A stretch of DNA of 64,000 bases, taken from assembly GCA_964468185.1 (NCBI GenBank), contig CAYXTR010000007.1, forward strand, positions 62,001 through 126,000, in the 5' to 3' direction. This document shows positions 1-8,012 of this stretch, piece after piece. Under the pieces are notes generated by a model that ran no database searches, was not told the origin of the DNA, and was given only the letters and a program-made list of their open reading frames with translations. This DNA is from JANQFV01 sp964468185. Its GTDB lineage: Bacteria; Planctomycetota; Phycisphaerae; UBA1845; Fen-1342. The translations under genes were made by a program, and so were the position numbers. The stretch's first letter is position 1. Every line of letters starts with the position of its first letter.

Positions 1-110
1 AATGGAAAATCTCCGGCGTCAAAGATAAGTGTCGCCATTGCGGCTGGGGCGTCTTGCCGGAATACTGGGACCACTGCCCCTGGTGCAGTCGATCACTTGG
101 CCGGCGGTGA
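1..110 (+). CDS. C-terminal end of a zinc-ribbon protein (5' truncated)
   Basis: Only the last 36 codons lie inside the window, read in the frame beginning at base 3 and ending at TGA 108-110. They show two CxxC knuckles, CRHC and CPWC, about 15 residues apart, the usual treble-clef or zinc-ribbon spacing, followed by a short basic tail. The stop precedes the PP2C gene by 57 bp or less, so the two may be co-transcribed. The rest of the protein is outside the window and its function cannot be stated. A regulatory kinase or DnaJ-like partner of the phosphatase is only a guess. Confidence 0.6.
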   Translation, partial: WKISGVKDKCRHCGWGVLPEYWDHCPWCSRSLGRR

Positions 111-167
111 GGCTACGCGATGGCGACGGAGCGCGCAGAGCGGGCGCATCTTTTCCTCGAACAAGAC

Positions 168-959
168 ATGACCACCCCTGCTACCCTGGCGTGCGCCGCA
201 GGTCAGGCCGTTGTTTTCAGCCGTCGCTGCCCCGGCAAAGCCACCGTCAACGAAGACGCCGCCGCCGTTATCCCCGGCGGACCGCGCCGGGCTGTCCTGG
301 CCGTCGCCGATGGCTTCGGCGGCTGCCCGGCCGGCGACCAGGCCTCCGAACTCGCTCTGCGTGCCCTCGCTGATTGCGTCGCCGACGCCGTCGACAACGA
401 TCAGTCGCTCCGCACCGGAATCCTCAATGGCTTTGAGCACGCCAATCACGCCGTGCTGAACCTCGGCATCGGTGCCGCCACCACCCTCGCCGTTGTTGAA
501 ATCGATGACGGCACCATCCGCACCTACCACGTCGGCGATTCCGTCGTCCTCATCGTCGGCCAGCGCGGCAAGCTCAAACTCGAGACCATCTCACACTCCC
601 CCATCGGCTACGCCGTGGAGGCAGGTCTCATCGAGCCCACCGACGCCATGCACCACGAAGATCGCCACCTCGTTTCCAACATGGTCGGCTCGCCCGAAAT
701 GCGCATCGATATCGGCCCCGTACTCCGCAGTTCCCCCCGCGATACCATCCTCCTTGCCAGCGATGGCCTGTTCGACAACCTTCACACCGACGAAATCACT
801 CCCCTCATCCGCGTCGGCCGCCTCCCACAGGCCCTCACCCGACTCGCCGACGTCGTGGACCAACGCATGGCCGGCCACACCCCCGATCAGCCCTGCAAGC
901 CAGACGATCTCACCGTTTTGCTGCACCGCCGCGACGCGCCCCGCAAGAACAACCACTGA
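168..959 (+). CDS. PP2C-family Ser/Thr protein phosphatase
   Basis: A soluble metal-dependent phosphatase of about 263 residues, the size of a bare PP2C catalytic domain. The PP2C motifs occur in order: NEDA (Asp30 as metal ligand), ADGFGG (Asp48), GAATTL, the HVGDS core strand, ASDGLFDN, and a final KPDDLTVLLHR. No membrane segment or extra domain is present. An in-frame ATG at 120 would add 16 residues that match nothing; the ATG at 168 places the domain at the N-terminus. It probably reverses Ser/Thr phosphorylation by an Hanks-type kinase, which is abundant in planctomycetes, but no kinase is visible here. The following genes are on the other strand. Confidence 0.9.
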   Translation: MTTPATLACAAGQAVVFSRRCPGKATVNEDAAAVIPGGPRRAVLAVADGFGGCPAGDQASELALRALADCVADAVDNDQSLRTGILNGFEHANHAVLNLGIGAATTLAVVEIDDGTIRTYHVGDSVVLIVGQRGKLKLETISHSPIGYAVEAGLIEPTDAMHHEDRHLVSNMVGSPEMRIDIGPVLRSSPRDTILLASDGLFDNLHTDEITPLIRVGRLPQALTRLADVVDQRMAGHTPDQPCKPDDLTVLLHRRDAPRKNNH

Positions 960-982
960 CCAGGCCACGTCCCTGATCGGCC

Positions 983-2080
983 CTACAGCGGCTCGGCAGA
1001 TTTCGTCCGTTCCTGCTCCGCATCCAGCGGTGATACGTATACATCCGTGTCATCCCGCCACAATCGCTGCACGACGGGCAACTGCCGCAGGTTCTCCCAG
1101 AACATCCGGCAGAACCGCCGGCTTTCCGCCCGCGTCAAGTGCCGGTCATCAAATGTCGCCCATCCCCGCTCCCGCGGCTCGATCAACGGTACTCCCAAAC
1201 GCCCCGCTAGCCGCCGCGCAAAATCCAGGTTTGCATCCGGCGTAGGCACCGCCACCAGCACCAACTCCCCACCCCGCCGCTGAATCTCACCATGCAAATC
1301 CTCTGCCCGCACGAACGCCTCGTCCATCACCGGCGCCGGACCCTCAGGCACGGTGAACGGCTTCTCGACCACTGGCTCCAGCGCCATCCACCACGCCCCA
1401 TGTCGCCAATTGCGATAAAGCACGCCCTTCGGCATCCGCGCCTCGATATTGCAGTACGGCAGCACCCGATACACGACCTTGGACACATGCCACGTCGCTG
1501 TCCGCTCCAGACACTGCTTCCACGCATCCCACCGTGCCGTATGCATCACCTCCCGCGCCCAATCCGAGTATCCGCCCCGCACGTACCGCGGCTCCGCCAG
1601 CATGATCACCAAGCGCGGCCGCAGATCATACTTGCATATCAGATCCCGCGCGAACTCGATCTTGTCCCCATGCCCGAACGCCAGATAGAACGGCTTCACG
1701 CCCGCCCGGGTGAAGTCCCCCTGCAAGTGCCGATAACGCAGCCCCAACAGCAGGTTCGAATTCCCCAACAGAAACACATCCGCCTCACGCGCCGGCTCGA
1801 CACACCCCCACAAGTCGTGATACATGAGCAGATGACTCAGCTCATTCTTCCCGTCATATACATATCCCCACTCATCCAGCGGCGGCTCGTCCATGTCGGA
1901 CGCCATGTACGCCTGCTCCAACAACCGCCAGCCACCGACACTGAAGTCAATTCGCGGCACCACAGCGCAGCACACCACGAATGCGGCGGCCGCACACGCC
2001 ACGCTGCGCCACACCACGCCGTTCCGCGCCGGCCGAAAGCGACTAGAACTGGAAATAGATGAATCCATCACTCTTCCCAT
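983..2080 (-). CDS. SGNH-like membrane-anchored partner of the MBOAT acyltransferase
   Basis: A 365-residue protein with one N-terminal hydrophobic segment (about 25-43) and an extracytoplasmic domain. GNSN at residues 106-109 (Ser108 the likely nucleophile) and a late DDRHLT give the Ser/Asp-x-x-His layout of the AlgJ/AlgX/DltD-type SGNH domain. Its start lies inside the last 38 bp of the MBOAT gene, so the two are translated together. In known systems the MBOAT protein carries an acyl group across the membrane and the SGNH partner transfers it to an exopolysaccharide or wall polymer; the substrate here is unknown. Met5 (base 2068) is an equally possible start. Confidence 0.75.
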   Translation of the reverse strand: MGRVMDSSISSSSRFRPARNGVVWRSVACAAAAFVVCCAVVPRIDFSVGGWRLLEQAYMASDMDEPPLDEWGYVYDGKNELSHLLMYHDLWGCVEPAREADVFLLGNSNLLLGLRYRHLQGDFTRAGVKPFYLAFGHGDKIEFARDLICKYDLRPRLVIMLAEPRYVRGGYSDWAREVMHTARWDAWKQCLERTATWHVSKVVYRVLPYCNIEARMPKGVLYRNWRHGAWWMALEPVVEKPFTVPEGPAPVMDEAFVRAEDLHGEIQRRGGELVLVAVPTPDANLDFARRLAGRLGVPLIEPRERGWATFDDRHLTRAESRRFCRMFWENLRQLPVVQRLWRDDTDVYVSPLDAEQERTKSAEPL

Positions 2081-3461
2081 GCATCGTGATCACGGCGTAA
2101 AGATACAAACCCGCTAACAACCCCTTCTCGATCCGCCCCGGCAACGCCACCGCCATCCGCTCATGCAACCACACACGCGCGTGCAACACGATCGGCGGCA
2201 GCAGGAAGATCATCGTCTTCAGCACTTCCACCGGCGGCGCCGTCCCCACACCAAGCACGGCGTTCTTCAATACATGCACCCCCTGCCCCACATACTCCGC
2301 CCGGAAGAACACCCACGCCACAACCACGAACACCTGTACGACCGCAGCCCATGCCAGCGTGCGCCAGACGCCCCACGTCTTCGACTTCACATTGATCGAC
2401 AGCAGCCGCTCGAGCGCCAGCAATCCGCCGTGCAGCCCGCCCCACACGATGAAATGCGTCGCCGCCCCATGCCACAACCCGCCCAGCAACATGACGATCG
2501 CCAGGTTCACATACGTCCGCACGCGCCCGCGCCGATTCCCGCCCAACGGCACGTACAGATAATCCCGCAGCCAGTGCGACAGCGTGATGTGCCACCGGTT
2601 CCAGAATTCCGAGAACGTCCGCGCGATATACGGCGCATTGAAATTCCACGGCAGCCGAAACCCAAGCTGCAACGCCAGTCCCCGCGCAATGCTGCTATAC
2701 CCCGCGAAATCACAGAATATCTGCGCCGAGAAGAACACCGCCACCAGCAGCGTCAGCCACCGCGACGCGCCCGGCTCCGCTGCCTGCGCCCAATACGTGT
2801 CTACGATCGGACCCAGGTTGTCGGCACACACCATCTTCAGAAAGAACCCCCGCAGCATCAGATACACACCCTCAAAGAACGTGTGCATCCGCAGTCCCCG
2901 CCGCCGCGGCAACTGATACAGAAACTCACTCGCCCGCACGATCGGCCCCGCCACAAGCTGCGGGAAAAACGACACAAACAACAGAAACCGCCAGAAGCTG
3001 CGAATCGGCGCAAGCTGCCCGCGATAGATATCAATGCTGTAGCTCATCGACTGAAACGTGTAGAACGAGATCCCGATCGGCAGCACAATCTCCGGCACCG
3101 TAATCCCCGCCGGCATTCCCACCGCCGCCGTCAGCCGATTCCCCCAGTCCAGCAGCAGCCCCGTGTACTTGAACACCGCCAGCAGCCCGAGGTTCGTCAC
3201 CATCGACAGCGTCAACAGCAGCCGCCTGAGCCCAACCCGCTCCATCGGTACCGCCGCCAGCCGCAGACCGATCACATAGTCCACCACCGTGCTGAATAGC
3301 AGCAGCACCAGGTACGACGGCACATGCCAGCCATAAAACAGCAGACTCAGCACGAGCAGCGTGGCCAGATACGCCGATCCCTGCTTGCTCCGCCCGATGA
3401 GCGCGCGCGCCGCCAGCGCCACCAGATACAGCCCCACAAACGCAAAGCTGACGAAGCTCAT
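2043..3461 (-). CDS. MBOAT family membrane O-acyltransferase
   Basis: A 472-residue polytopic membrane protein of normal MBOAT length. Family motifs are clear: PIGISFYTFQSMSY around 128-141, a CDFAGYSS segment near 250, FSEFWNRWHITLSHWLRDY (His291), and LLGGLWHGA with the invariant His331. It resembles AlgI/PatA-type proteins that import acyl groups for O-acetylation of secreted polysaccharide. The 38-bp overlap with the downstream SGNH gene supports a two-gene acylation cassette. No glycosyltransferase or polymer export genes are next to it, so the acceptor polymer is not evident. Confidence 0.93.
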   Translation of the reverse strand: MSFVSFAFVGLYLVALAARALIGRSKQGSAYLATLLVLSLLFYGWHVPSYLVLLLFSTVVDYVIGLRLAAVPMERVGLRRLLLTLSMVTNLGLLAVFKYTGLLLDWGNRLTAAVGMPAGITVPEIVLPIGISFYTFQSMSYSIDIYRGQLAPIRSFWRFLLFVSFFPQLVAGPIVRASEFLYQLPRRRGLRMHTFFEGVYLMLRGFFLKMVCADNLGPIVDTYWAQAAEPGASRWLTLLVAVFFSAQIFCDFAGYSSIARGLALQLGFRLPWNFNAPYIARTFSEFWNRWHITLSHWLRDYLYVPLGGNRRGRVRTYVNLAIVMLLGGLWHGAATHFIVWGGLHGGLLALERLLSINVKSKTWGVWRTLAWAAVVQVFVVVAWVFFRAEYVGQGVHVLKNAVLGVGTAPPVEVLKTMIFLLPPIVLHARVWLHERMAVALPGRIEKGLLAGLYLYAVITMHGKSDGFIYFQF

Positions 3462-3617
3462 CGCAAGCCGACCAGAGGACCATCAACAGCCAGGCACGCC
3501 ACCGCGCCCAACGCGCGCACCCCACCCACCCCTCTAATCGGCAGCCTCCGCCGGTGAGCATCGGCCCCCCGCTGTGGCGTCATGCCTCCGGGATAGCATG
3601 GGCGTCCCGCGCGTAAC

Positions 3618-3644
3618 TTGGAGGACCGACCTCCGGTCGGTCAG
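3618..3644. repeat. Palindromic intergenic repeat, copy 1
   Basis: Contains the near-perfect inverted repeat GACCGACCTCCGGTCGGTC, preceded by TTGGAG and followed by AG. The same core recurs at 3857-3882, split at 7779-7812, and in reverse orientation with three changes at 55930-55956. Confidence 0.8.
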
Positions 3645-3694
3645 CAAGACCCACACCAACCCCGCGCAGCGGCCAACATCGGCTCGCGCACGAA

Positions 3695-3750
3695 CCTGGA
3701 CCCCTCGGTCCCTCGGTCCCCTGGCCCCGTGGCCCCTCGGCCCCTTCCCC
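3695..3750. repeat. Tandem octamer array (seven 8-bp units, C-rich)
   Basis: The 56 bp divide into seven consecutive 8-mers in exact register, all variants of CCTSGNCC: CCTGGACC, then CCTCGGTC twice, then CCCTGGCC, CCGTGGCC, CCTCGGCC and CCTTCCCC. The array lies 51 bp after a palindrome. A related array begins with the same CCTGGACC unit at 7854. Confidence 0.7.
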
Positions 3751-3856
3751 ATCAGGGAAAACCCTCACAATCCGCCCCTCCACCCGTCAAACACCCGTCG
3801 CCGATAACAACTGGCATGCAACGTCCGGCGACCTGCGGCCTCAGGCCTCCCCGTTC

Positions 3857-3882
3857 TGGGGGACCGACCTCCGGTCGGTCAG
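3857..3882. repeat. Palindromic intergenic repeat, copy 2
   Basis: The GACCGACCTCCGGTCGGTC core is identical to copy 1 and in the same orientation, 45 bp before the start codon of the first PEP-CTERM gene. Confidence 0.8.
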
Positions 3883-3926
3883 TCAGACAACGACGGTCAG
3901 CAACAACAAACAGGAGGTCCCCAACA

Positions 3927-4643
3927 ATGCCCACCCATCGCCGCCCCGCGCAATTCCTGCTCCCCCTTCTCGTCCTCGTTCTGACTACCACCGCCAGCGC
4001 CGAACCCTTCTGGGTCGCCTACGAAGGCAATGACTACCCCGAAGACGTCGGCTGGACCCGTCAGTGGGGAGACGCAGATGGCCCCTATCACGGCGGAGCG
4101 TTCCGCACGCTCAACGACGGTGTGTTCACAAGTTATGCCCTCCACGATCCGTGGGTCTTCGACTTCCAGTATCAGAACCCCGAAATCGTCCTCGGCCCCG
4201 ATGAACAATTCGTTGCCACGTGGCGGGCCTTGGTCGACCCCGCCAGTGATGCCATGGATACCACGATCGTCTTCACACGCTCGGACACACCCGGCGACGT
4301 GTCGCTCTTCCTCGGCCCGGAGTATCTCACGATCCTCCCGGGTGGGACCGAAATCCCCACCAGCGCGGGCGACTTTCACACGTACACGTTCAGGTCGTAC
4401 GACATGCTCTCGTACGAGCTGGAGATCGACGGCGCGACCCTGCACACCGGAATCTTCGAGCTCAACTCGCTGCTCAGTTCATATGTCGCATTCGGCGACG
4501 GCGCGCAGCCCCTGCGGTCGCGCACTGAATGGGATTACTTCCGCTACGGCGTCGTCCCGGAACCCAATTTGACTTTATCGGTACTTGTGTTACTCTTCAC
4601 TTGGCGGTTTCGCTACCCAGCACCAGCCCACACGGGGGGCTGA
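3927..4643 (+). CDS. Secreted PEP-CTERM-like protein, paralogue 1
   Basis: A 238-residue secreted protein. The ATG follows AGGAGGT by 8 bp, and a signal peptide ends near TASA-EP at residue 26. The mature part opens with EPFWVAYE and DYPEDVGWTR, shared with the genes at 4773 and 7057. The C-terminus has VVPEP followed by a hydrophobic stretch, the arrangement used for exosortase sorting, but it then runs into YPAPAHTGG in place of the usual short Arg cluster, so the sorting tail may be degenerate. A concanavalin-like beta-sandwich fold is possible but unproven. Bases 4018-4081 match 4867-4930 of the next gene at 63 of 64 positions, showing recent duplication or gene conversion. Confidence 0.8.
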   Translation: MPTHRRPAQFLLPLLVLVLTTTASAEPFWVAYEGNDYPEDVGWTRQWGDADGPYHGGAFRTLNDGVFTSYALHDPWVFDFQYQNPEIVLGPDEQFVATWRALVDPASDAMDTTIVFTRSDTPGDVSLFLGPEYLTILPGGTEIPTSAGDFHTYTFRSYDMLSYELEIDGATLHTGIFELNSLLSSYVAFGDGAQPLRSRTEWDYFRYGVVPEPNLTLSVLVLLFTWRFRYPAPAHTGG

Positions 4644-4772
4644 TAACGGGTGGCTCCTTTTTTTCGTTCGTCACGCAAAACAACAAACGCCCAGCGACCA
4701 AAGCTCCCTCGAACCAGCGCACCTGCTGCGCTCGTGCCTCAAAAGTCACAATATGCGGAAAGGACTCCGCCC

Positions 4773-5504
4773 ATGCTTACCAAGAACTCGGCTTGCCACT
4801 TCTCAGCCCTGCTCTCAGTTCTCGTCATCGGAATGGCACACGCCACCGCCGACCCCTTCTGGGTGGCCTACGAAGGAAATGACTACCCCGAAGACGTCGG
4901 CTGGACCCGTCAGTGGGGAGACGCAGATGGTCTTTACCATGGCGGCGCGCTCCGCTCGCTAAATAACGGATTGTTCACGAGTTACGCGCTGCACGACCCG
5001 TCAGTCTACGACTTCCAGTATCAAGACGTGCAAATCGCAATCGCTCCCGATGAGTGGTTCGTCGCCACGTGGCGCACACTGGTCGACCCAGCAAGTGACC
5101 CCCTCGACACGAAGGTCGTTCTGACCCGCTCGGAATCCGCGGGTCACGTGTCGTTCTCGCTCGGGCCGGAGTACGTGACGGTGCGTCCCGGGCCTACCCA
5201 AATCGCGATTGAACCGAACGTGTTTCACACGTACACGGTCACGTCATATGACATGCTCTCGTACGTGCTGGAGATTGACGGTGTAACGATCCACAGCGGG
5301 GACTTCGAGTTGGATTCGCTTCTGAGTTCCTACGTAACCTTCGGCGATGGTGTACTCGGTCAGCGATCGCACGCCCAGTGGGATTACTTCCGCTACGGCG
5401 TCGTCCCGGAGCCGGTTCCCCTGCTCGGGACGTGCCTTGTCATTGGCTTGCTTCGCTCGCCGCGTTGGGGCTTGAGGCGGCGCGGATCACGTTCTATCGA
5501 GTAA
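4773..5504 (+). CDS. Secreted PEP-CTERM protein, paralogue 2
   Basis: A 243-residue protein. The ATG at 4773 is chosen because it starts a clean signal peptide (MLTKNSACHFSALLSVLVIG, cleavage near ATA-DP); the longer in-frame N-terminus lacks one. The body follows paralogue 1 throughout, including DPFWVAYE, DYPEDVGWTR and WDYFRYGVVPEP. After PEP come a hydrophobic segment and a basic end (RSPRWGLRRRGSR), closer to a functional PEP-CTERM than paralogue 1. Such proteins are exported, trimmed by an exosortase and attached to the cell surface or matrix; no exosortase is in this window. The next gene's ribosome binding site overlaps its stop codon, so they are likely co-transcribed. Confidence 0.82.
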   Translation: MLTKNSACHFSALLSVLVIGMAHATADPFWVAYEGNDYPEDVGWTRQWGDADGLYHGGALRSLNNGLFTSYALHDPSVYDFQYQDVQIAIAPDEWFVATWRTLVDPASDPLDTKVVLTRSESAGHVSFSLGPEYVTVRPGPTQIAIEPNVFHTYTVTSYDMLSYVLEIDGVTIHSGDFELDSLLSSYVTFGDGVLGQRSHAQWDYFRYGVVPEPVPLLGTCLVIGLLRSPRWGLRRRGSRSIE

Positions 5505-5513
5505 GGAGACGAG

Positions 5514-6962
5514 ATGTATCGCGCACTTCACATCGCCACTGGTCTGATCGTAGCAACCACCGCTGCACACGCATTGGCGGGAAATCACATTCGCGCCTGG
5601 GGCATCCTGCCGCCCGCCAGCGCCTACGAAATCGACAACACAGAAGCTCGAATCACGATCAAGACCGGCTGGACCGGCACGTTTCGCTTCGAGGCCTTTG
5701 ATACCGGCTCCGGTGCTCCAGGCGTCATCAACGAGATCGTAACCGATTCAAACGGCGCCGGACGCGTCCACATCGTCATCAACGGCGACCCCTCCTACGG
5801 CCACACCTACGGTGCCGCCGACGTTCGGTACATCAACCTCGGCAACACGTCCGAATCCTCCCTCGCCGGCCTCAACATCAGCAACGACCTCGGCGAGGAC
5901 GGCCTGTTCTACTTCGATTCCGTGGGCAACGTCCAGATCGGCGGCGACCTCCTCGACGGCCTCCGCGGGGACAGCTACCTGACCTCGATCGTCATCAACG
6001 GCGATCTCCTCGCCACCGTCTCCAGCGGCGCGAGTCTCGGCCCGGTCACCGTCCTCGGAGACGGCCCACACACGGGCAATGTACAAGCCGACTCGCCACT
6101 CTATTCTGCAATCTCCATCGAAAACACGATGAACGGCGACATCATCGTTGATGGCGGGTCCAGTCCCGCCAGCATCTACGCCCCCATCACGATCAACGGC
6201 GACATGAACGGCGATATCACCGGCGTGCACACCCACCTGCGCGGCGCGCTGCTGATCACCGGCGATTTCAACGGCGACTTCAACATCGACGGCGGCATCG
6301 AAGAGCCCTTCCACATCAATGGCGACCTCAACGGCACCATCTACAGCCTCTACCCCCTCGATAACCTGATTCTCATCGACGGCAGCCTCGCCTCCGGGGC
6401 CACCCCGCGCATCGAGATCGGCGGTGTCATGAACGCCGGCAGCGCCATCGCCGTCGACTACGATGGCTGGGACAGCGGCGACACCTGGCAAAGCTCCGCG
6501 CCGATCAAGGTCAACAACGTAACCTACTACACCAACACGCCCAGCACGCGCATCTATGAAATCACCGAGTGCAAGGGCGACATGAACAACGACGGCTCCG
6601 TCGACTTCGACGACATCGCACCCTTCGTTACCGCCCTCGACGGCGAAGAAGCCTATGCGGCCGACTTCCCCGGCCTGCAAGGCAGCCGTGTGTTCCATGG
6701 CGATGTCGATTGCAGCGGCACGCTCGATTTCGACGATATTGATGATCTGATCGACCGCTTCGGCTGCTGCGATTCGGGTTGCGGCGGCTGTGAGCAGCGC
6801 CAGAGCCGCTCCGCGGCCGACGTCGCCGAGGGCATCATCGAGTACGTTCCCGTCGCGCTCATCCCGGACGTGTGCGGCACCATTGAGCTTCTGATTGCAA
6901 GCAAAGAAGACCAGAACGAGCGCGCGTACTGGAAAACCGTGCTCGATTTGATCAGCGAGTAA
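5514..6962 (+). CDS. Secreted beta-helix-like protein with EF-hand (dockerin-like) tail
   Basis: A 482-residue protein with a signal peptide (cleavage near ALA-GN). AAGGAGA overlaps the preceding stop and sits 6 bp before the ATG. Residues about 100-330 carry repeated INGD, INGDMNGD and TGDFNGDF turns, like a right-handed beta-helix built on short loops. Residues about 353-420 hold two calcium-loop units, DMNNDGSVDFDDI and DVDCSGTLDFDDI, in the dockerin-like arrangement common in planctomycete secreted proteins. A Cys-rich patch (CCDSGCGGC) follows, then an unusual tail of about 65 residues with no sorting signal. It probably attaches to the surface together with the neighbouring PEP-CTERM proteins. 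No enzyme motif is seen. Confidence 0.75.
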   Translation: MYRALHIATGLIVATTAAHALAGNHIRAWGILPPASAYEIDNTEARITIKTGWTGTFRFEAFDTGSGAPGVINEIVTDSNGAGRVHIVINGDPSYGHTYGAADVRYINLGNTSESSLAGLNISNDLGEDGLFYFDSVGNVQIGGDLLDGLRGDSYLTSIVINGDLLATVSSGASLGPVTVLGDGPHTGNVQADSPLYSAISIENTMNGDIIVDGGSSPASIYAPITINGDMNGDITGVHTHLRGALLITGDFNGDFNIDGGIEEPFHINGDLNGTIYSLYPLDNLILIDGSLASGATPRIEIGGVMNAGSAIAVDYDGWDSGDTWQSSAPIKVNNVTYYTNTPSTRIYEITECKGDMNNDGSVDFDDIAPFVTALDGEEAYAADFPGLQGSRVFHGDVDCSGTLDFDDIDDLIDRFGCCDSGCGGCEQRQSRSAADVAEGIIEYVPVALIPDVCGTIELLIASKEDQNERAYWKTVLDLISE

Positions 6963-7056
6963 CAGCACGTTTCTCAGCCATCCCGCGCCGCACCCCTGGT
7001 AACGCGGCCGGCGGTCCCGCGGTGGACAGGACACTGTGACGGAAAGGACAAAGGAC

Positions 7057-7761
7057 ATGACCCGCGCAAAAACGACACGTTTCTTCGCCGCCCTGTTCCC
7101 GATCCTCATGCTTGCCCTGCCCACCGCCACCGCCGACCCATTCTGGATCAGCTACGAAGCCGACGACTACCCCGAAGACGTCGGCTGGACCCGCATCTGG
7201 GGCGACGACTGGGGTGGCGAGCAGGGCAACGTCCTCCGCAGCCTCCGCGAAAGCGTCCTCACCCTCAACACTACCGAAGGCGAGCTGCTCCACGACGTGA
7301 ATCGCTACGACCAGATCATGAACTTGCAGCCCGGCGAGGCCTTCAGCGCCGCCTGGCGCGTCAAGGTCGAGCCCGAAAGCGACCCCGATAACAACGTGGG
7401 CATGTTCGTTGCCGGCGACTATGGCTTCGGTTACACGCAGATTCTCCACGGCCCGGACTCCATCCGCCTTGAACCGGGCGGCCTCGTCGTCCCCGTCGAG
7501 CCCGGCTTGTACCATGAGTACACATTCACGACCTTTGACTTCGAAACGTACATCCTCACCGTCGACCACCTCTACGACTACACCGGCAGCTTCAACGATA
7601 TGACCACCCACTGGTCGTACCTCGCCTTCGGCGACGTCGCCTGGGGCACCGGCTCCATCTCCCACTGGGACTACGTCCGCTTCGGAATCGTCCCCGAACC
7701 CGCCACCCTCCTCCTACTGCTACTCGCCGCCCTCACCAAAGCCCCCCGCCACCGCGCGTAA
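7057..7761 (+). CDS. Secreted PEP-CTERM protein, paralogue 3
   Basis: A 234-residue protein with a signal peptide (cleavage near ATA-DP). The ATG at 7057 follows AAAGGA; a GTG at 7036 is in frame but would place the hydrophobic core too far inside. The mature part starts DPFWISYE and includes DYPEDVGWTRIWGD, so it is the third member of the local family, although more diverged than the other two. The C-terminus is the most typical PEP-CTERM of the three: IVPEPATLLLLLLAAL followed by TKAPRHRA. Its likely fate is surface display after exosortase processing. Function is unknown; a carbohydrate-binding sandwich fold would fit but cannot be shown from motifs. Confidence 0.82.
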   Translation: MTRAKTTRFFAALFPILMLALPTATADPFWISYEADDYPEDVGWTRIWGDDWGGEQGNVLRSLRESVLTLNTTEGELLHDVNRYDQIMNLQPGEAFSAAWRVKVEPESDPDNNVGMFVAGDYGFGYTQILHGPDSIRLEPGGLVVPVEPGLYHEYTFTTFDFETYILTVDHLYDYTGSFNDMTTHWSYLAFGDVAWGTGSISHWDYVRFGIVPEPATLLLLLLAALTKAPRHRA

Positions 7762-7778
7762 CGTCAGGCCGCATCAGC

Positions 7779-7812
7779 GACCGACCTCCGGCCCGTACCT
7801 CCGGTCGGTCAG
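7779..7812. repeat. Palindromic intergenic repeat, copy 3 (split)
   Basis: GACCGACCTCCG (7779-7790) and ACCTCCGGTCGGTCAG (7797-7812) are the two halves of the repeat seen at 3618, with a six-base interruption and a partly duplicated centre. It lies just after the PEP-CTERM stop. Confidence 0.65.
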
Positions 7813-7853
7813 ACCCGACCGGCCCAACGAAACCAACAACGCCGCCTGACGCA

Positions 7854-7893
7854 CCTGGACCCCTCGACCCCTGGACGCCTAACCCCCTCTTCC
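7854..7893. repeat. Tandem octamer array (five 8-bp units)
   Basis: CCTGGACC, CCTCGACC, CCTGGACG, CCTAACCC and CCTCTTCC are consecutive without gaps. The first unit and its flank (GCACCTGGACCCCTCG against GAACCTGGACCCCTCG) match the start of the array at 3695. Confidence 0.65.
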
Positions 7894-7951
7894 CGTTCCC
7901 AAGTTCCACACTGAGCGCCGACGAAACGCTCGCGCGTGCCCCGCACCAGTC

Positions 7952-8012
7952 TTGATGTCTTGATCTCTCGATCTCTCCCCCTTGTCCCTTTGTCCCTTTG
8001 TTACTTTGTTAC
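7952..8012. repeat. Tandem octamer array (seven 8-bp units) entering a gene end
   Basis: Three units of the CTTGATCT type (7952-7975), a 5-bp break, then CTTGTCCC, TTTGTCCC, TTTGTTAC and TTTGTTAC up to 8012. The last two units contain the stop codon and the final codons of the DHH phosphoesterase on the minus strand. Confidence 0.65.

Larger units (their letters stand above)
3462..3926. other. Intergenic region between divergent genes, rich in repeats
   Basis: No plausible gene was found. The stretch separates the MBOAT start from the first PEP-CTERM gene. It holds two copies of the GACCGACCTCCGGTCGGTC palindrome about 239 bp apart and a seven-unit octamer array between them. Promoters for both flanking genes must lie here, but none matches a consensus well. 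Confidence 0.6.

Noticed and set aside
4560..4643. Frameshift at the end of PEP-CTERM paralogue 1
   Set aside because: The tail after VVPEP is still hydrophobic and in frame. The basic end is missing, but no single indel in the given sequence restores it clearly.
7952..8012. Octamer array considered as a CRISPR or CRISPR remnant
   Set aside because: Units are 8 bp, adjacent without spacers, and no cas genes are present.
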